NCBI RefSeq assembly: GCF_016756395.1
Contig: NZ_AP018365.1
Coordinates: 8,001,501 to 8,065,500, forward strand
DNA from: Streptomyces sp. SN-593
GTDB lineage: Bacteria > Actinomycetota > Actinomycetes > Streptomycetales > Streptomycetaceae
DNA length: 64,000 nt
Direction of reading: 5' to 3'
The notes below the pieces were generated by a model. It did no database searches. It saw only the letters and a program-made list of their open reading frames with translations, and was not told the DNA's origin. Shown here in pieces: positions 16,428-24,432 of the stretch (position 1 is its first letter; the number at the start of each line of letters is the position of its first letter). The position numbers and the translations under genes are program-made.

Positions 16428-17546
16428 TCAGGGCCCCCCGGTGACGGCCGGGAGGTGCTCGACCTCCAGCAGGTCGGCGAGGAACTCGTTGTACCGGCGC
16501 ATGGCGAGCATCCGCAGCGCCGCGCCCTGGGCCAGCTCCATGCCGGCGGCCGGGTCGTGCCGGACGATCGGGGTGACGACGTGGTCCAGCCACTCGGGCC
16601 CGTGCTCGGCGTCGCCGGCGACGTGGTTGACGAAGAACTGGAACCCGTCGTCGGGGTCGAACCCCAGCCGTCGCAGGCCCCGGACGACGATGTCGTCGCG
16701 GTCCACGTCGAACAGCTCGGGCATGGCCAGGCTGCCCAGCGCCTTGAAGTGGTGGCGGCGGTTGGTGCCGAGCGTGAAGTAGAGGTTGAACCCGGCGTAG
16801 GGCCGCCAGTCCTCCCACGGGGGCAGGTGCGGCAGGGCCACGCCGAGCCGGCGCAGCGCACCGGAGAACTGGACGGTGTGGGCGGCCGGCCCGTCACCGG
16901 CGCCGCACTCGTCCCACAAGTGGTGGCCGATCTCCTGCTTGACGCTCTCCATGAAGTGGGTCTGGGCCAGCACCAGGGCGTCGAAGAACCGGTAGTTGAG
17001 GTAGCCGTCGGCCTGGAGGAACCGGGTCATCTGCGCCGCGGACGCCGTGTGCTCCAGGTGCCCTTCCACCGCCCGGTCCAGAGGGCTGCGCTGCCGGGAG
17101 GCGGTGAGGAACCACTGCCGCAGGTAGTGCGCGGCGCGGGCCTCGGCGGCGGACGGAAGGCCGTCGGCCACCGCGGCGAGGTCCGCCGCCAGGAGGGCGT
17201 CCTCGCACTGGGCCCGGAACACGTTGAACCACGCGCTGCGCTCGTGTCGGGCCGCGGGGGCGAGCGGGTGCCCGAGCAGGGTCTCGTACACCGCGTACAG
17301 CGAGCGGTGCACGTCCAGCAGCGCCCCGGGGTCCTGGTCCGCCGCCGCGGCGCCGATCCGGTCGCGCGTGACGCGCAGCAGGGCGGTGCTGTCCTCGCCG
17401 CGGCCGTGCGGGTCGGGCGGGCCGTCCAGGCAGCGGGCGAGCCAGTGCTCGACCGTGTGCGGCTCGGTCTGCGAGGCGGCGCGCAGCGGCGGCCGCATCG
17501 ACGGGATCCGCTGTCCGCTGACGGCGCTACGGCCGGTTTCGCACAT
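16428..17546 (-). CDS. Haem-oxygenase-like di-iron oxidase (HDO; iron-containing redox enzyme family)
   Basis: 372 residues. The last two thirds match haem-oxygenase-like di-metal oxidases: FMESVKQEIGHHLWDECG (about 197-214, with the E-x3-H and following Asp/Glu ligands), FNLYFTLGTNRRHHFKALGSLAMPEL, and FFVNHVAGDAEHGPEWLD (about 305, H-x-x-x-D-x-x-H ligands). Family members use O2 and two irons to fragment amino acids (BesC-type), decarboxylate fatty acids (UndA) or N-oxygenate guanidine groups (SznF central domain). The first 20 nt overlap the end of the radical SAM gene upstream, so it is translationally coupled to it. The N-terminal ~130 residues are a helical extension I cannot assign. 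Fragmentation or N-oxygenation of an amino acid is the likely role. Confidence 0.85.
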   Translation of the reverse strand: MCETGRSAVSGQRIPSMRPPLRAASQTEPHTVEHWLARCLDGPPDPHGRGEDSTALLRVTRDRIGAAAADQDPGALLDVHRSLYAVYETLLGHPLAPAARHERSAWFNVFRAQCEDALLAADLAAVADGLPSAAEARAAHYLRQWFLTASRQRSPLDRAVEGHLEHTASAAQMTRFLQADGYLNYRFFDALVLAQTHFMESVKQEIGHHLWDECGAGDGPAAHTVQFSGALRRLGVALPHLPPWEDWRPYAGFNLYFTLGTNRRHHFKALGSLAMPELFDVDRDDIVVRGLRRLGFDPDDGFQFFVNHVAGDAEHGPEWLDHVVTPIVRHDPAAGMELAQGAALRMLAMRRYNEFLADLLEVEHLPAVTGGP

Positions 17547-18819
17547 GTGTCGGCTCCTGCTGTGGTGGGTCGGTGGGGCGTGCGGGCATGGCCGGGGACT
17601 CCGGTCCGGGGCCGGGCCTCGGGGCGGGACCCGGCTCGGGGTCGGGGTAGGTGACGCGTTCGCCCCGCCAGTTGACGAAGCCGAGCACCCTGGTGCCGTC
17701 GGGGTCCGCCTCGTGCCGGGGGTGTTCGTCCGCGTCGAGCAGTGGCACGGTGTACTTGCCGGTCGGGTGCGGCAGGACGTACTCGGGGACGGCCGGGTTG
17801 GACACGCGCCGTTTCAGGGACCGGACCAGGCTGCGGCCCTCGTCCACGGGAACCCAGAACAGCTCCGCCATGGGGCTGTGGGGCATGAAGTGGTAGAGGT
17901 AGCCGGCGTGCACGCCCAGCCGGTACAGGGCCATGGACAGCTCGCGCAGCGTCTCGGGGCACGCGTTGACGCCGCGCAGCAGCGGCACGTTGGAGAACAC
18001 GAGCGGGACCGCGCCCTGGAGCCGGCGCAGGGCGCCGACGAACTCCGGTGTGATCTCGTGGGGGTGCGTGACGTGCAGGCCCAGGGCCTGCACCCGGTGG
18101 GCCCGCAGTGTCCCGGCCAGTCGCTCGGTGATCCGGAACGGGTTGAAGGTGAGGCTGCGGGTGTGGACGCGGATGACCAGTTCGGGGCGGACCTCGCGCA
18201 GGTCCGCCAGCACCCCGGCGAGCTGGTCGTCGCTGTGCAGGAACGGCTCGCCCCCGCTCAGGATCACCTCCTCGACCTCGGCGTGGTCGGCGAGGTAGTC
18301 CAGGGTCTGCCGCCAGTGCCGCCGCTCGAAGGACGGCTTCGCCGAGTTCCGTTCGAGGGTGCGCAGTGCCTCGTAGCAGAACTGGCAGTAGGCGTGGCAG
18401 ACATTGGAGTACCGGACGATGATCCTGTTGTCGTACTTGTGCTGGGCGATCGGGGTCACCATCTCCCCGTCCAGTTCCCAGTTCTCGCTCTCCCCGTCGT
18501 AGCCGTAGGGGTCGGTGGCGGTGGCGGTGGCGGTGGCCGTGGTAGGGCCGGTGGCCGAAGGGCACACCTGGCGCCACAGCGGGTCGTCGTCGCGGGGGCG
18601 GCGCCGGTCGCCGTCGGTGCGGATCAGGCTGAGGTAGTAGGGCGTCACCTGGAACCGGCGGGTCGAGGCGTGCGCGTCGATGTCCCGGAGCACGCCGGGC
18701 GGGCACTGCGGGAAGTACTCCTTGAGCGCGCCGGCGGTCCGGACGGCGTGGCGCTGCTGCCACGTCCAGTCCTCCCAACCCGCCGGGCGGGCCGCGGCTT
18801 CCTTGTCGGTGAGGGGCAC
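17527..18819 (-). CDS. KamA-family radical SAM protein, second copy
   Basis: 430 residues from GTG 18819. The cluster motif is CHAYCQFC (about residue 139), preceded by HKYDNRIIVRYSNV and followed by EEVILSGGEPFL, RVHTRSLTFNPFRIT, LGLHVTHPHEI and a late PHPTGKYTVPLL element (lysine position expected for PLP). It is clearly homologous to the copy at 11880 but quite divergent, so the two probably act on different substrates or positions, or as a heteromer. An internal TATATATA-like stretch (GGTGGC repeats at about 18515-18545) is an expansion in a loop. The C-terminal ~45 residues are Pro-rich and unique. It starts the part of the array closely coupled to the di-iron oxidase. Confidence 0.87.
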   Translation of the reverse strand: MPLTDKEAAARPAGWEDWTWQQRHAVRTAGALKEYFPQCPPGVLRDIDAHASTRRFQVTPYYLSLIRTDGDRRRPRDDDPLWRQVCPSATGPTTATATATATDPYGYDGESENWELDGEMVTPIAQHKYDNRIIVRYSNVCHAYCQFCYEALRTLERNSAKPSFERRHWRQTLDYLADHAEVEEVILSGGEPFLHSDDQLAGVLADLREVRPELVIRVHTRSLTFNPFRITERLAGTLRAHRVQALGLHVTHPHEITPEFVGALRRLQGAVPLVFSNVPLLRGVNACPETLRELSMALYRLGVHAGYLYHFMPHSPMAELFWVPVDEGRSLVRSLKRRVSNPAVPEYVLPHPTGKYTVPLLDADEHPRHEADPDGTRVLGFVNWRGERVTYPDPEPGPAPRPGPGPESPAMPARPTDPPQQEPTHVRNRP

Positions 18820-18922
18820 GGGGACTCTTCTCTGGACGGATCGGGACCGGTGCTTCCGGGGCCGGGACAGGGGCCGGCCGGGGCGGGGACAGGGCGGCGG
18901 GCGGGGGCGCGCCCCGCCCGGC

Positions 18923-19954
18923 TCACACGACGCGGACCGCCGCGGTCACGGGTTCGCCGCGCAGCACCTGTGCGGCCGCGCGGGCGGACCGGCACCGCAG
19001 TTCGGCCATCGACTCCACGGAGTAGAAGGCGGAGTGCGGGGTGAGGAGCACCCGCGGGTGCTCGCGCAGCCAGGCGGCGACCCCGGGTTCGTGCTCGGCG
19101 ACGTCGAGCGCGACCGCCCCGGGCCGGCCCTCGTCCAGGACCCCGCGCAGTGCCTCCTCGTCCACCACCGCGCCCCGCGAGGTGTTGACCAGGACCGCCC
19201 CCGCGGCCAGCGTCTCCAGGGCGGCCCGGTCCAGCAGGTGCGCGGTCTCCGGGGTGAGGGGCACGTGCACGCTCACGACCGCGCTGGCCGCCAGCAGGTC
19301 GTGCAGGCTCCACAGCCGCGACCAGCCGTGCGCCTTCTCCGTTCCGGGATGCACGTAGGGGTCGTAGAACGCGACGCGCATCCCGAACGACCCGGCGCGG
19401 CGGGCCACCGCCTGCCCGATGCGCCCGCAGCCCACCACACCCCAGGTGGAGCCCCGCAGCCGCCGTATCCCTTCCGCCCGCCGCCACTCCCAGCCGCCGC
19501 CGCGCACGTGCGCGTCGAGCTCCCGGACCCGGCGCACACAGGTCAGCGCCAGGGCCAGCGTGTGGTCCGCGACCTCGTCCACGCCGTAGTCGGGCACGTG
19601 GTAGACGGCCACCCCGCTCGCCCGGGCGGCCTCGGTGTCCACGTGCTCGTGGCCCACGCTCGCGCAGACCACCGCACGGCAGGAGGAGTTGAGTGCGAAG
19701 AACTCGGCGGTCAGGGAGATCCGGTGCCAGAGGATGATGCACTCCGGGGCGTGGCGCGCCAGGTCGGGCACCTCGCTCTGGGACAGCACGCGCAACCGGA
19801 CGTCGATCCCGCTGCCCGCCTCGCGCTGTTCCAGGTCGGCGCTGTCGACGTAGCCGCCGTCCGGGGCGTCGACGACCGCCACGCTCCCGCGCGCGGACGG
19901 ACCGGCGGTGAACGCGCCCGTCGGTTCGAGACGGTCGATCGGTGATCGGCTCAC
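18923..19954 (-). CDS. D-isomer-specific 2-hydroxyacid dehydrogenase (CtBP-like)
   Basis: 343 residues from GTG 19954, with GGGAGG upstream. The NAD-binding fold is evident: WGVVGCGRIGQAVARRAGSFGMRV, VSVHVPLTPETAHL, VNTSRGAVVDEEAL, ALDVAEHEP, and the active-site histidine context LTPHSAFYSVESM. The arrangement and the HSAFYS sequence resemble the C-terminal-binding-protein-like branch rather than PGDH or glyoxylate reductase. It should interconvert a D-2-hydroxy acid and a 2-oxo acid with NAD(H). In the array it lies between the BCAT-like transaminase and the radical SAM gene, consistent with shaping a 2-oxo intermediate before or after transamination. Confidence 0.9.
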   Translation of the reverse strand: MSRSPIDRLEPTGAFTAGPSARGSVAVVDAPDGGYVDSADLEQREAGSGIDVRLRVLSQSEVPDLARHAPECIILWHRISLTAEFFALNSSCRAVVCASVGHEHVDTEAARASGVAVYHVPDYGVDEVADHTLALALTCVRRVRELDAHVRGGGWEWRRAEGIRRLRGSTWGVVGCGRIGQAVARRAGSFGMRVAFYDPYVHPGTEKAHGWSRLWSLHDLLAASAVVSVHVPLTPETAHLLDRAALETLAAGAVLVNTSRGAVVDEEALRGVLDEGRPGAVALDVAEHEPGVAAWLREHPRVLLTPHSAFYSVESMAELRCRSARAAAQVLRGEPVTAAVRVV

Positions 19955-20060
19955 GGCCTGCCTCCCGTGTGATGGGTCCTTCGTCCGCTCCCGGCACCCG
20001 CTGTGCGGGAAGCGCCGCTCCCGGTGCTGTTCCCGGTGCCGCTCCCGCTCCCGGCACCGG

Positions 20061-20984
20061 TCAGACCGGCGTGCACCAGTCGGCGTGGCCGTCCAGCCGC
20101 CCCGAGGTGGCGTCCGCGTACGCCTCGACGACCGTCTTGGTGACCGGCCCGCAGCCCGCCGACGCCGTCGGCCGGTCGTCGACGGAGGCCACCGGCACGA
20201 TGCCGATGGCCGTGCCGGTCAGGAAGATCTCGTCGGCGGTGTACGCCTCGGCCCGCGCGATCCGGCGTTCGACCACCTCCACGCCCGCGTCGGCGGCCAG
20301 CGCCATGGCCGTGGCGCGGGTGATCCCCGGCAGGATGCCCTCGCTGACCGGGGGAGTGTGCAGGACACCGTCCCTGACCAGGAAGAAGTTCGCCGCCGAG
20401 CACTCGGCGATGTGCCCGGTGTCGGTCAGCAGCAGCGCGTCGTCGTAACCGGCCCGCTGCGCACCGATCTTGGCCATGCAGGAGTTGATGTAGGCACCGC
20501 TCGCCTTGGCCTGCGGCGGGATGGCGTCCTGGTGGTTGCGGCGCCAGCCGCTGGTCACCACCCGGCAGCCGCGCGCCAGCGCCTGCCGGTCCACGTAGTC
20601 CGTCCAGGGCCAGGTCGCGATGGCCACCTGGACCGCGGACAGGTCCAGCGCCACGCCCATGCTCCCGTAGCCGAGGTAGACGTTCGGCCGGATGTAGCAC
20701 GGCCGCGCGCCGTTCTCCGCGACCAGGGAGACGATCGCCTCGGCGATCTCCTCGTCGGAGTAGGGGATGTCCATCATGTACACCCGGGCCGAGTTGCGCA
20801 GCCTGGCGACGTGGTCGTCGATCCGGAACACCGACGTGCCCTCGGCCGTCGGATGGGCGCGCATGCCCTCGTAGACGGCCCAGCCGTAGTGCAGGGACGG
20901 CGTCAGGAAGTGGATCCGGGCGTCGTCCCAGGGGACGAACTCGCCGTTCATCCAGATGGACTTGGAGCGGGAGAGGGTTACCAC
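20061..20984 (-). CDS. Branched-chain amino acid aminotransferase-like protein (fold type IV)
   Basis: 307 residues from GTG 20984, with GAGGAGG close upstream. BCAT/IlvE features: MNGEFVPWDDARIHFLTPSLHYG, YEGMRA, CYIRPNVYLGYGSMGV, the catalytic lysine in QAKASGAYIN, LLLTDTGHIAECSAANFFLVRDG, the GILPGITRATAM turn and EIFLTGTAIGIVPV. This is an L-specific BCAT pattern rather than a D-amino acid transaminase or ADC lyase pattern. A second transaminase next to hydroxyacid dehydrogenases suggests a pathway-specific 2-oxo/2-amino conversion of an aliphatic substrate. The last ~20 residues (RLDGHADWCTPV) include a cysteine near the C-terminus that is not typical of the family. Confidence 0.93.
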   Translation of the reverse strand: MVTLSRSKSIWMNGEFVPWDDARIHFLTPSLHYGWAVYEGMRAHPTAEGTSVFRIDDHVARLRNSARVYMMDIPYSDEEIAEAIVSLVAENGARPCYIRPNVYLGYGSMGVALDLSAVQVAIATWPWTDYVDRQALARGCRVVTSGWRRNHQDAIPPQAKASGAYINSCMAKIGAQRAGYDDALLLTDTGHIAECSAANFFLVRDGVLHTPPVSEGILPGITRATAMALAADAGVEVVERRIARAEAYTADEIFLTGTAIGIVPVASVDDRPTASAGCGPVTKTVVEAYADATSGRLDGHADWCTPV

Positions 20985-21002
20985 GGGTCCTCCTCGACGG
21001 CG

Positions 21003-22085
21003 TCAGCCGATGCCGGTGGTGGTCAGCAGGTCGTCCATGCCGTAGCCGGCCGCCAAGCGGCGCAGTTCCCGGCCTGTGCGGGGGTCCAGCGGGATGCCGT
21101 GGGCGGCGTTGCGGGCCGCCCTGATCCGTTCGGGGTCGCCCGGGACGCGCACCGGATCGGCGCCCGAGGCGGGACTGCTGCGGGTGTCGTCCACGAATGT
21201 GCGCATGCGCGCGTCGAACGCCTCCCGCCCGCCGAAGACCGCCGGGTCCAGGCACATCAGGAAGTGCGCCACCTCGCGGCCTCTGCCGTGCGGGGCGCTC
21301 TCGATGTGCTCCAGCTCCCAGTCCAGCGGGGAGTCGGCGAGCACCGCCGTCATCAGCGTGACCACCATCCCCAGGGCCTGGCCCTTGTGTCCGGCGCCCA
21401 GGGGGGTGAGCGTGGAGACCTGCGCGGCGTCCACCGTGGGCCGCCCCGCGGCGTCCTTCGCCCAGCCCTCCTCCAGCGGCACGCCCTGGCGTCCGCGCTC
21501 GCGGATCTCGCCCAGGCAGACCTGGCTGGTCGCCATGTCGAGGACGAACTCGTGGTCCCCGCCACCCGCGGCCACGCTGATCGGGTTGGTGCCCAGGTGC
21601 GCCCGGCTGCCGTTGAACGGCGCCACCCGCGGCGAGCAGGAGGTCATCACCCAGCCGACCATCCCCTCCCGCGCCATGGCCCGGCTGTAGACGGAGGCCG
21701 CGCCGAAGTGGTTGGAGTTGCGGACCACGACGACGGACACGCCGAACCGGGCCGCCCGCCGCACCGCCTCCCGCGTCCCCCCGAGGCCGGCCACGATCCC
21801 GAGGGCCGCGTCGGCGTCCACCACCGCGGTGGGCCCGGTCTCCCGGACCACGGTGCGCAGCGGTCGCGGGTTGGCGATGCCGTGGGCGATGTCGTCCAGG
21901 TACTGCGGGAGCAGGCGCAGCCCGTGGGTGCTGATGCCGCGCAGCGACGTGTGCACCAGCGCGTCCGCCACGGCGGCGCTGTCGGCCGGCGGCACCCCCG
22001 CGTCCGTGAGGGCCCTGGTCGCGATGGACTCCGCGACGTCCGGCGCGATGCGGTCCAGGCCGGCGGCCGGCATGACCTCGTCCAT
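21003..22085 (-). CDS. Malate/L-lactate dehydrogenase family oxidoreductase (Ldh2-type)
   Basis: 360 residues from ATG 22085, preceded by AAAGGGAGA; the frame extends further upstream but without similarity. Typical Ldh2/YbiC motifs are present: HTSLRGISTHGLRLLPQYL near residue 50, NSNHFGAASVYSRAMAREG, TSCSPRVAPFNGSRAHLGTNPI, FVLDMATSQV and PLGAGHKGQALGMVV. These NAD(P)-dependent enzymes reduce 2-oxo acids, cyclic imino acids such as piperideine carboxylate, or ureidoglycolate-type substrates; they are unrelated to classical MDH. In this array an imino or 2-oxo acid substrate would fit equally. It is 18 nt from the transaminase start downstream, forming a tight pair. Confidence 0.93.
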   Translation of the reverse strand: MDEVMPAAGLDRIAPDVAESIATRALTDAGVPPADSAAVADALVHTSLRGISTHGLRLLPQYLDDIAHGIANPRPLRTVVRETGPTAVVDADAALGIVAGLGGTREAVRRAARFGVSVVVVRNSNHFGAASVYSRAMAREGMVGWVMTSCSPRVAPFNGSRAHLGTNPISVAAGGGDHEFVLDMATSQVCLGEIRERGRQGVPLEEGWAKDAAGRPTVDAAQVSTLTPLGAGHKGQALGMVVTLMTAVLADSPLDWELEHIESAPHGRGREVAHFLMCLDPAVFGGREAFDARMRTFVDDTRSSPASGADPVRVPGDPERIRAARNAAHGIPLDPRTGRELRRLAAGYGMDDLLTTTGIG

Positions 22086-22192
22086 GTTCTCCCTTTCGGA
22101 GGCGTTGCGGAGTCGGGGCGGACCCGCGGCAGTGTCGGGGCGGGTCCGCAGTGCGGCTGGGGCGGGATCCCGACGCGGCCGCGGTCCTCGGT

Positions 22193-23191
22193 TCACTGGT
22201 ACGGGACCTCGCCGGACACCCTGACGTTCGACCAGTCGAACTCGATCCGGTCCAGCACCTCCAGATCCTCGAACACCCGGTACAGGCCGCTGTAGTCGCG
22301 CAACAGCGCCTTGCGGCCCGCGCCCTGGACGTCCTTGAGCATCTCCTCGCCGCCCTCGACGCCGACCAGGTCCACCACCGTCTGCCACGTGCCGTAGTCG
22401 TTCGCCGCGTAGGCGTCGAGCGCGTCGCACAGCGCCCGCAGCAGGAAGCGCTGCTGCTCCTTGTTGAGTTGCGGGTAGAGCACCTTGACCAGCTCGCCGT
22501 TGATGGACCCGTGACAGACCTCGTCGTGCCGGTGCAGACGGGCCAGGGCGAGGTTCATCGGCTGGATGCCCGGTGCCTTGGCGATCAGTTCCAGGTAGCC
22601 GCCGATGCACAGCTCCGTGATGGTGGCGAAGGACAGCGTGAGCAGGCTGCGCTGCCAGCGCTCCGGGGCGTCGGCGCTGAGCCGCATGTGAACCCGCGAG
22701 TAGTACGGCAGCGGCAGGTCGGAGTCCTTGTACGGCCGGCCGCGCCGCTTGCGGGTGATCCCGCTCGCGATGTGGTGCATGAGCGTGTGGTACTGCTCGT
22801 CCACCATCGACTCCATCAGCGAGATCTCCAGCGCCTCGCCCCACAGACCGGGGAACTCGCCCTGGAGGATCAGGCTGAAGGCGGGGTTCACGACGCGCTG
22901 TTCGGAGAACATCGTGTTCCGGTTCAGCGCGATCATCGCCCAGGTCAGGATCTCCCCCTGGCGGTCGGGCGACAGCGCGCGGTAGACGGGGTGGTCCGCG
23001 AACGGCACGATCGTGTCCGGGTAGTCCGGAAGAGCCGGATCGAACAGGCCGAGCAGGTCGGGATCGTCGCGCTTGACCGTCGCCCGCTTCTGCCAGTTCA
23101 GCGCCAGCCGCTGGATGACCGGGTTGTCCACGGCGTCGAAGAGCACGGTGCCGAAGGTCGCGGTGCCGTCTTCCCGGGGGTCGGTGATCAC
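22193..23191 (-). CDS. AurF-type di-iron N-oxygenase
   Basis: 332 residues from GTG 23191. It matches p-aminobenzoate N-oxygenase-like di-iron proteins: LNWQKRATVKRDDPD, WAMIALNRNTMFSEQRVVNPAF, the ligand motif MVDEQYHTLMHH (about 125-137), FATITELCIGGYLELIAKA, and LHRHDEVCHGSINGEL (about 216). The E-x-x-H and D-E-x-x-H ligand sets are complete. Characterised relatives (AurF, CmlI) oxidise arylamines to nitro groups in four- or six-electron steps, and others act on aliphatic amines or hydroxylate carbon. No aromatic-amine pathway is visible here, so an aliphatic amine generated by the KamA or transaminase enzymes is the likelier target. Inference only. Confidence 0.92.
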   Translation of the reverse strand: MITDPREDGTATFGTVLFDAVDNPVIQRLALNWQKRATVKRDDPDLLGLFDPALPDYPDTIVPFADHPVYRALSPDRQGEILTWAMIALNRNTMFSEQRVVNPAFSLILQGEFPGLWGEALEISLMESMVDEQYHTLMHHIASGITRKRRGRPYKDSDLPLPYYSRVHMRLSADAPERWQRSLLTLSFATITELCIGGYLELIAKAPGIQPMNLALARLHRHDEVCHGSINGELVKVLYPQLNKEQQRFLLRALCDALDAYAANDYGTWQTVVDLVGVEGGEEMLKDVQGAGRKALLRDYSGLYRVFEDLEVLDRIEFDWSNVRVSGEVPYQ

Positions 23192-23216
23192 GGGGAATGC
23201 GTCCTCTCTGTCGCTG

Positions 23217-24044
23217 CTACCGGCCGGTGCGGTCCGCGCCCTCCTGGGCGCCGACGAAGAAGCGGGTCAGGTGCCGGCGCCGGTCGGTGTACGCGCTGCG
23301 GCCGTGGAACATCCGGCGGTTGTCCCAGATCAGCAGCGCGTGGTCGGGAATGAGCACCGGCAGGTGGTTGTCCGTGAAGAACCTCGTGCCGTGCGCGGCG
23401 AGGTCGATGCCCTCCCGGCCCAGCGGCAGTCGGTCGACGGAGACCTCCCGGCCCAGGTCGGGCGTGTAGTCCCCGAACGTGAGGTGGGTGTAGCTGAACC
23501 GGATCACCTCGCTGCCGGAGGCGTCCCGCGAGACCATGGGCGTGCGGACCGTCCACTCCGCCTCGCCGTCCTTCCCCTGCTTCCCGTAGGCGCCGGGGAA
23601 CTCGAGCTCCACGTCGAACATCAGGGCCCGCTCGCGGTCGCCGAGGTCGGCGAGGAACTTGCGGCCGTCGCAGATCGTCGTGTGGCCGCCGCCGCAGCGG
23701 GCCTGCGCGTGGCAGTACAAGGCCAGGTACTGCGGGACCGGGTCCCAGCCCGGCGCCTCGGTGTGGACGTAGATCTCCCTGGAGGACTTCGAGTGCAGCA
23801 GGCCCTCGAATCCGGGGGTGGCCTCGATCTCGTGCGAGGTGCGGCCGTCGTACTGCGGCAGGATGCGGCCCAGCCGCCCCAGCAGCCCCTCGGCGTCCTC
23901 GCGCGACCCCACGTCCTCGATGACGAAGTACCCGTCCCGGTCGAGCGCCGAGCGAAGTTCGTTGATGTCCCACGCATCGGAAGCGGACAATCGGATCACT
24001 CCTCCTTCACTGTGAACGGCCGCCGGGCCCGGCCCGATGCGCAC
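23217..24044 (-). CDS. TauD/TfdA-like Fe(II)/2-oxoglutarate-dependent oxygenase
   Basis: 275 residues if the ATG at 24044 is used. A GGAGG at about 24002 lies too close to the next GTG, and a TTG about ten bases further is another possible start, so the first ~18 residues are doubtful. The iron ligands are visible as IYVHTEAPGWDP (His-x-Glu in place of the commoner His-x-Asp) and the distal histidine in NRRMFHGRSAY, followed by the 2-oxoglutarate arginine in RRHLTRFFVG. The pattern resembles clavaminate-synthase/TauD-like amino acid hydroxylases. It is 25 nt upstream of the AurF-type gene, so two different oxygenases are co-expressed. Beta- or gamma-hydroxylation of a free amino acid is plausible. 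Confidence 0.87.
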   Translation of the reverse strand: MRIGPGPAAVHSEGGVIRLSASDAWDINELRSALDRDGYFVIEDVGSREDAEGLLGRLGRILPQYDGRTSHEIEATPGFEGLLHSKSSREIYVHTEAPGWDPVPQYLALYCHAQARCGGGHTTICDGRKFLADLGDRERALMFDVELEFPGAYGKQGKDGEAEWTVRTPMVSRDASGSEVIRFSYTHLTFGDYTPDLGREVSVDRLPLGREGIDLAAHGTRFFTDNHLPVLIPDHALLIWDNRRMFHGRSAYTDRRRHLTRFFVGAQEGADRTGR

Positions 24045-24432
24045 GCGGCCGTCAGCGGCACCGCGTTGCCCGGTGATCAGGGCGGAGCAGGGATGACGGC
24101 GGGGTGTGTGCGGCGGGCAGCCGGGTCCCCCCGGGACGGCTGGAATCCGCCTCGGCGGCCTGCGACGTGCGACTCTGGTGCCGGGTTCCGCCCGACGCCC
24201 GACGTCCTGCGATGGCGGCGGCAGAGCCCGTCCAGGCCCTTCCGGTCCGCACCACGGGCAGGATTCTGCTGAGGGCCGCGACGGCTGAACAGAGGTACGC
24301 GGAAACTATGTCAAGTCGGTGGAATACGGGGCCGGTCGGGAGCGGTGGGACGGGGAGGCCCCGGCGCCGTCGGCCGGCGCCGAGCCCGCGTCGTCCGACG
24401 GTGCTCCCGTGCCGGCCGGCGCCGAGCCCGCG
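24045..24432. other. Gap between the methyltransferase and oxygenase genes, with a 21-bp direct repeat
   Basis: No gene seen in 388 bases. A 21-bp direct repeat beginning GGCCGGCGCCGAGCC occurs at 24372-24392 and again at 24414-24434, 42 bp apart. The second copy overlaps the methyltransferase stop codon, so its C-terminus may have been altered by the duplication. The A/T-richer stretch around 24280-24320 may hold a promoter for the oxygenase genes, but no clear -35/-10 pair was found. Confidence 0.45.

Noticed and set aside
22086-22844. N-terminal extension of the Ldh2-type dehydrogenase
   Set aside because: It is antisense-frame overlap with the AurF gene in Arg/Ala-rich sequence; AAAGGGAGA and family length support ATG 22085.
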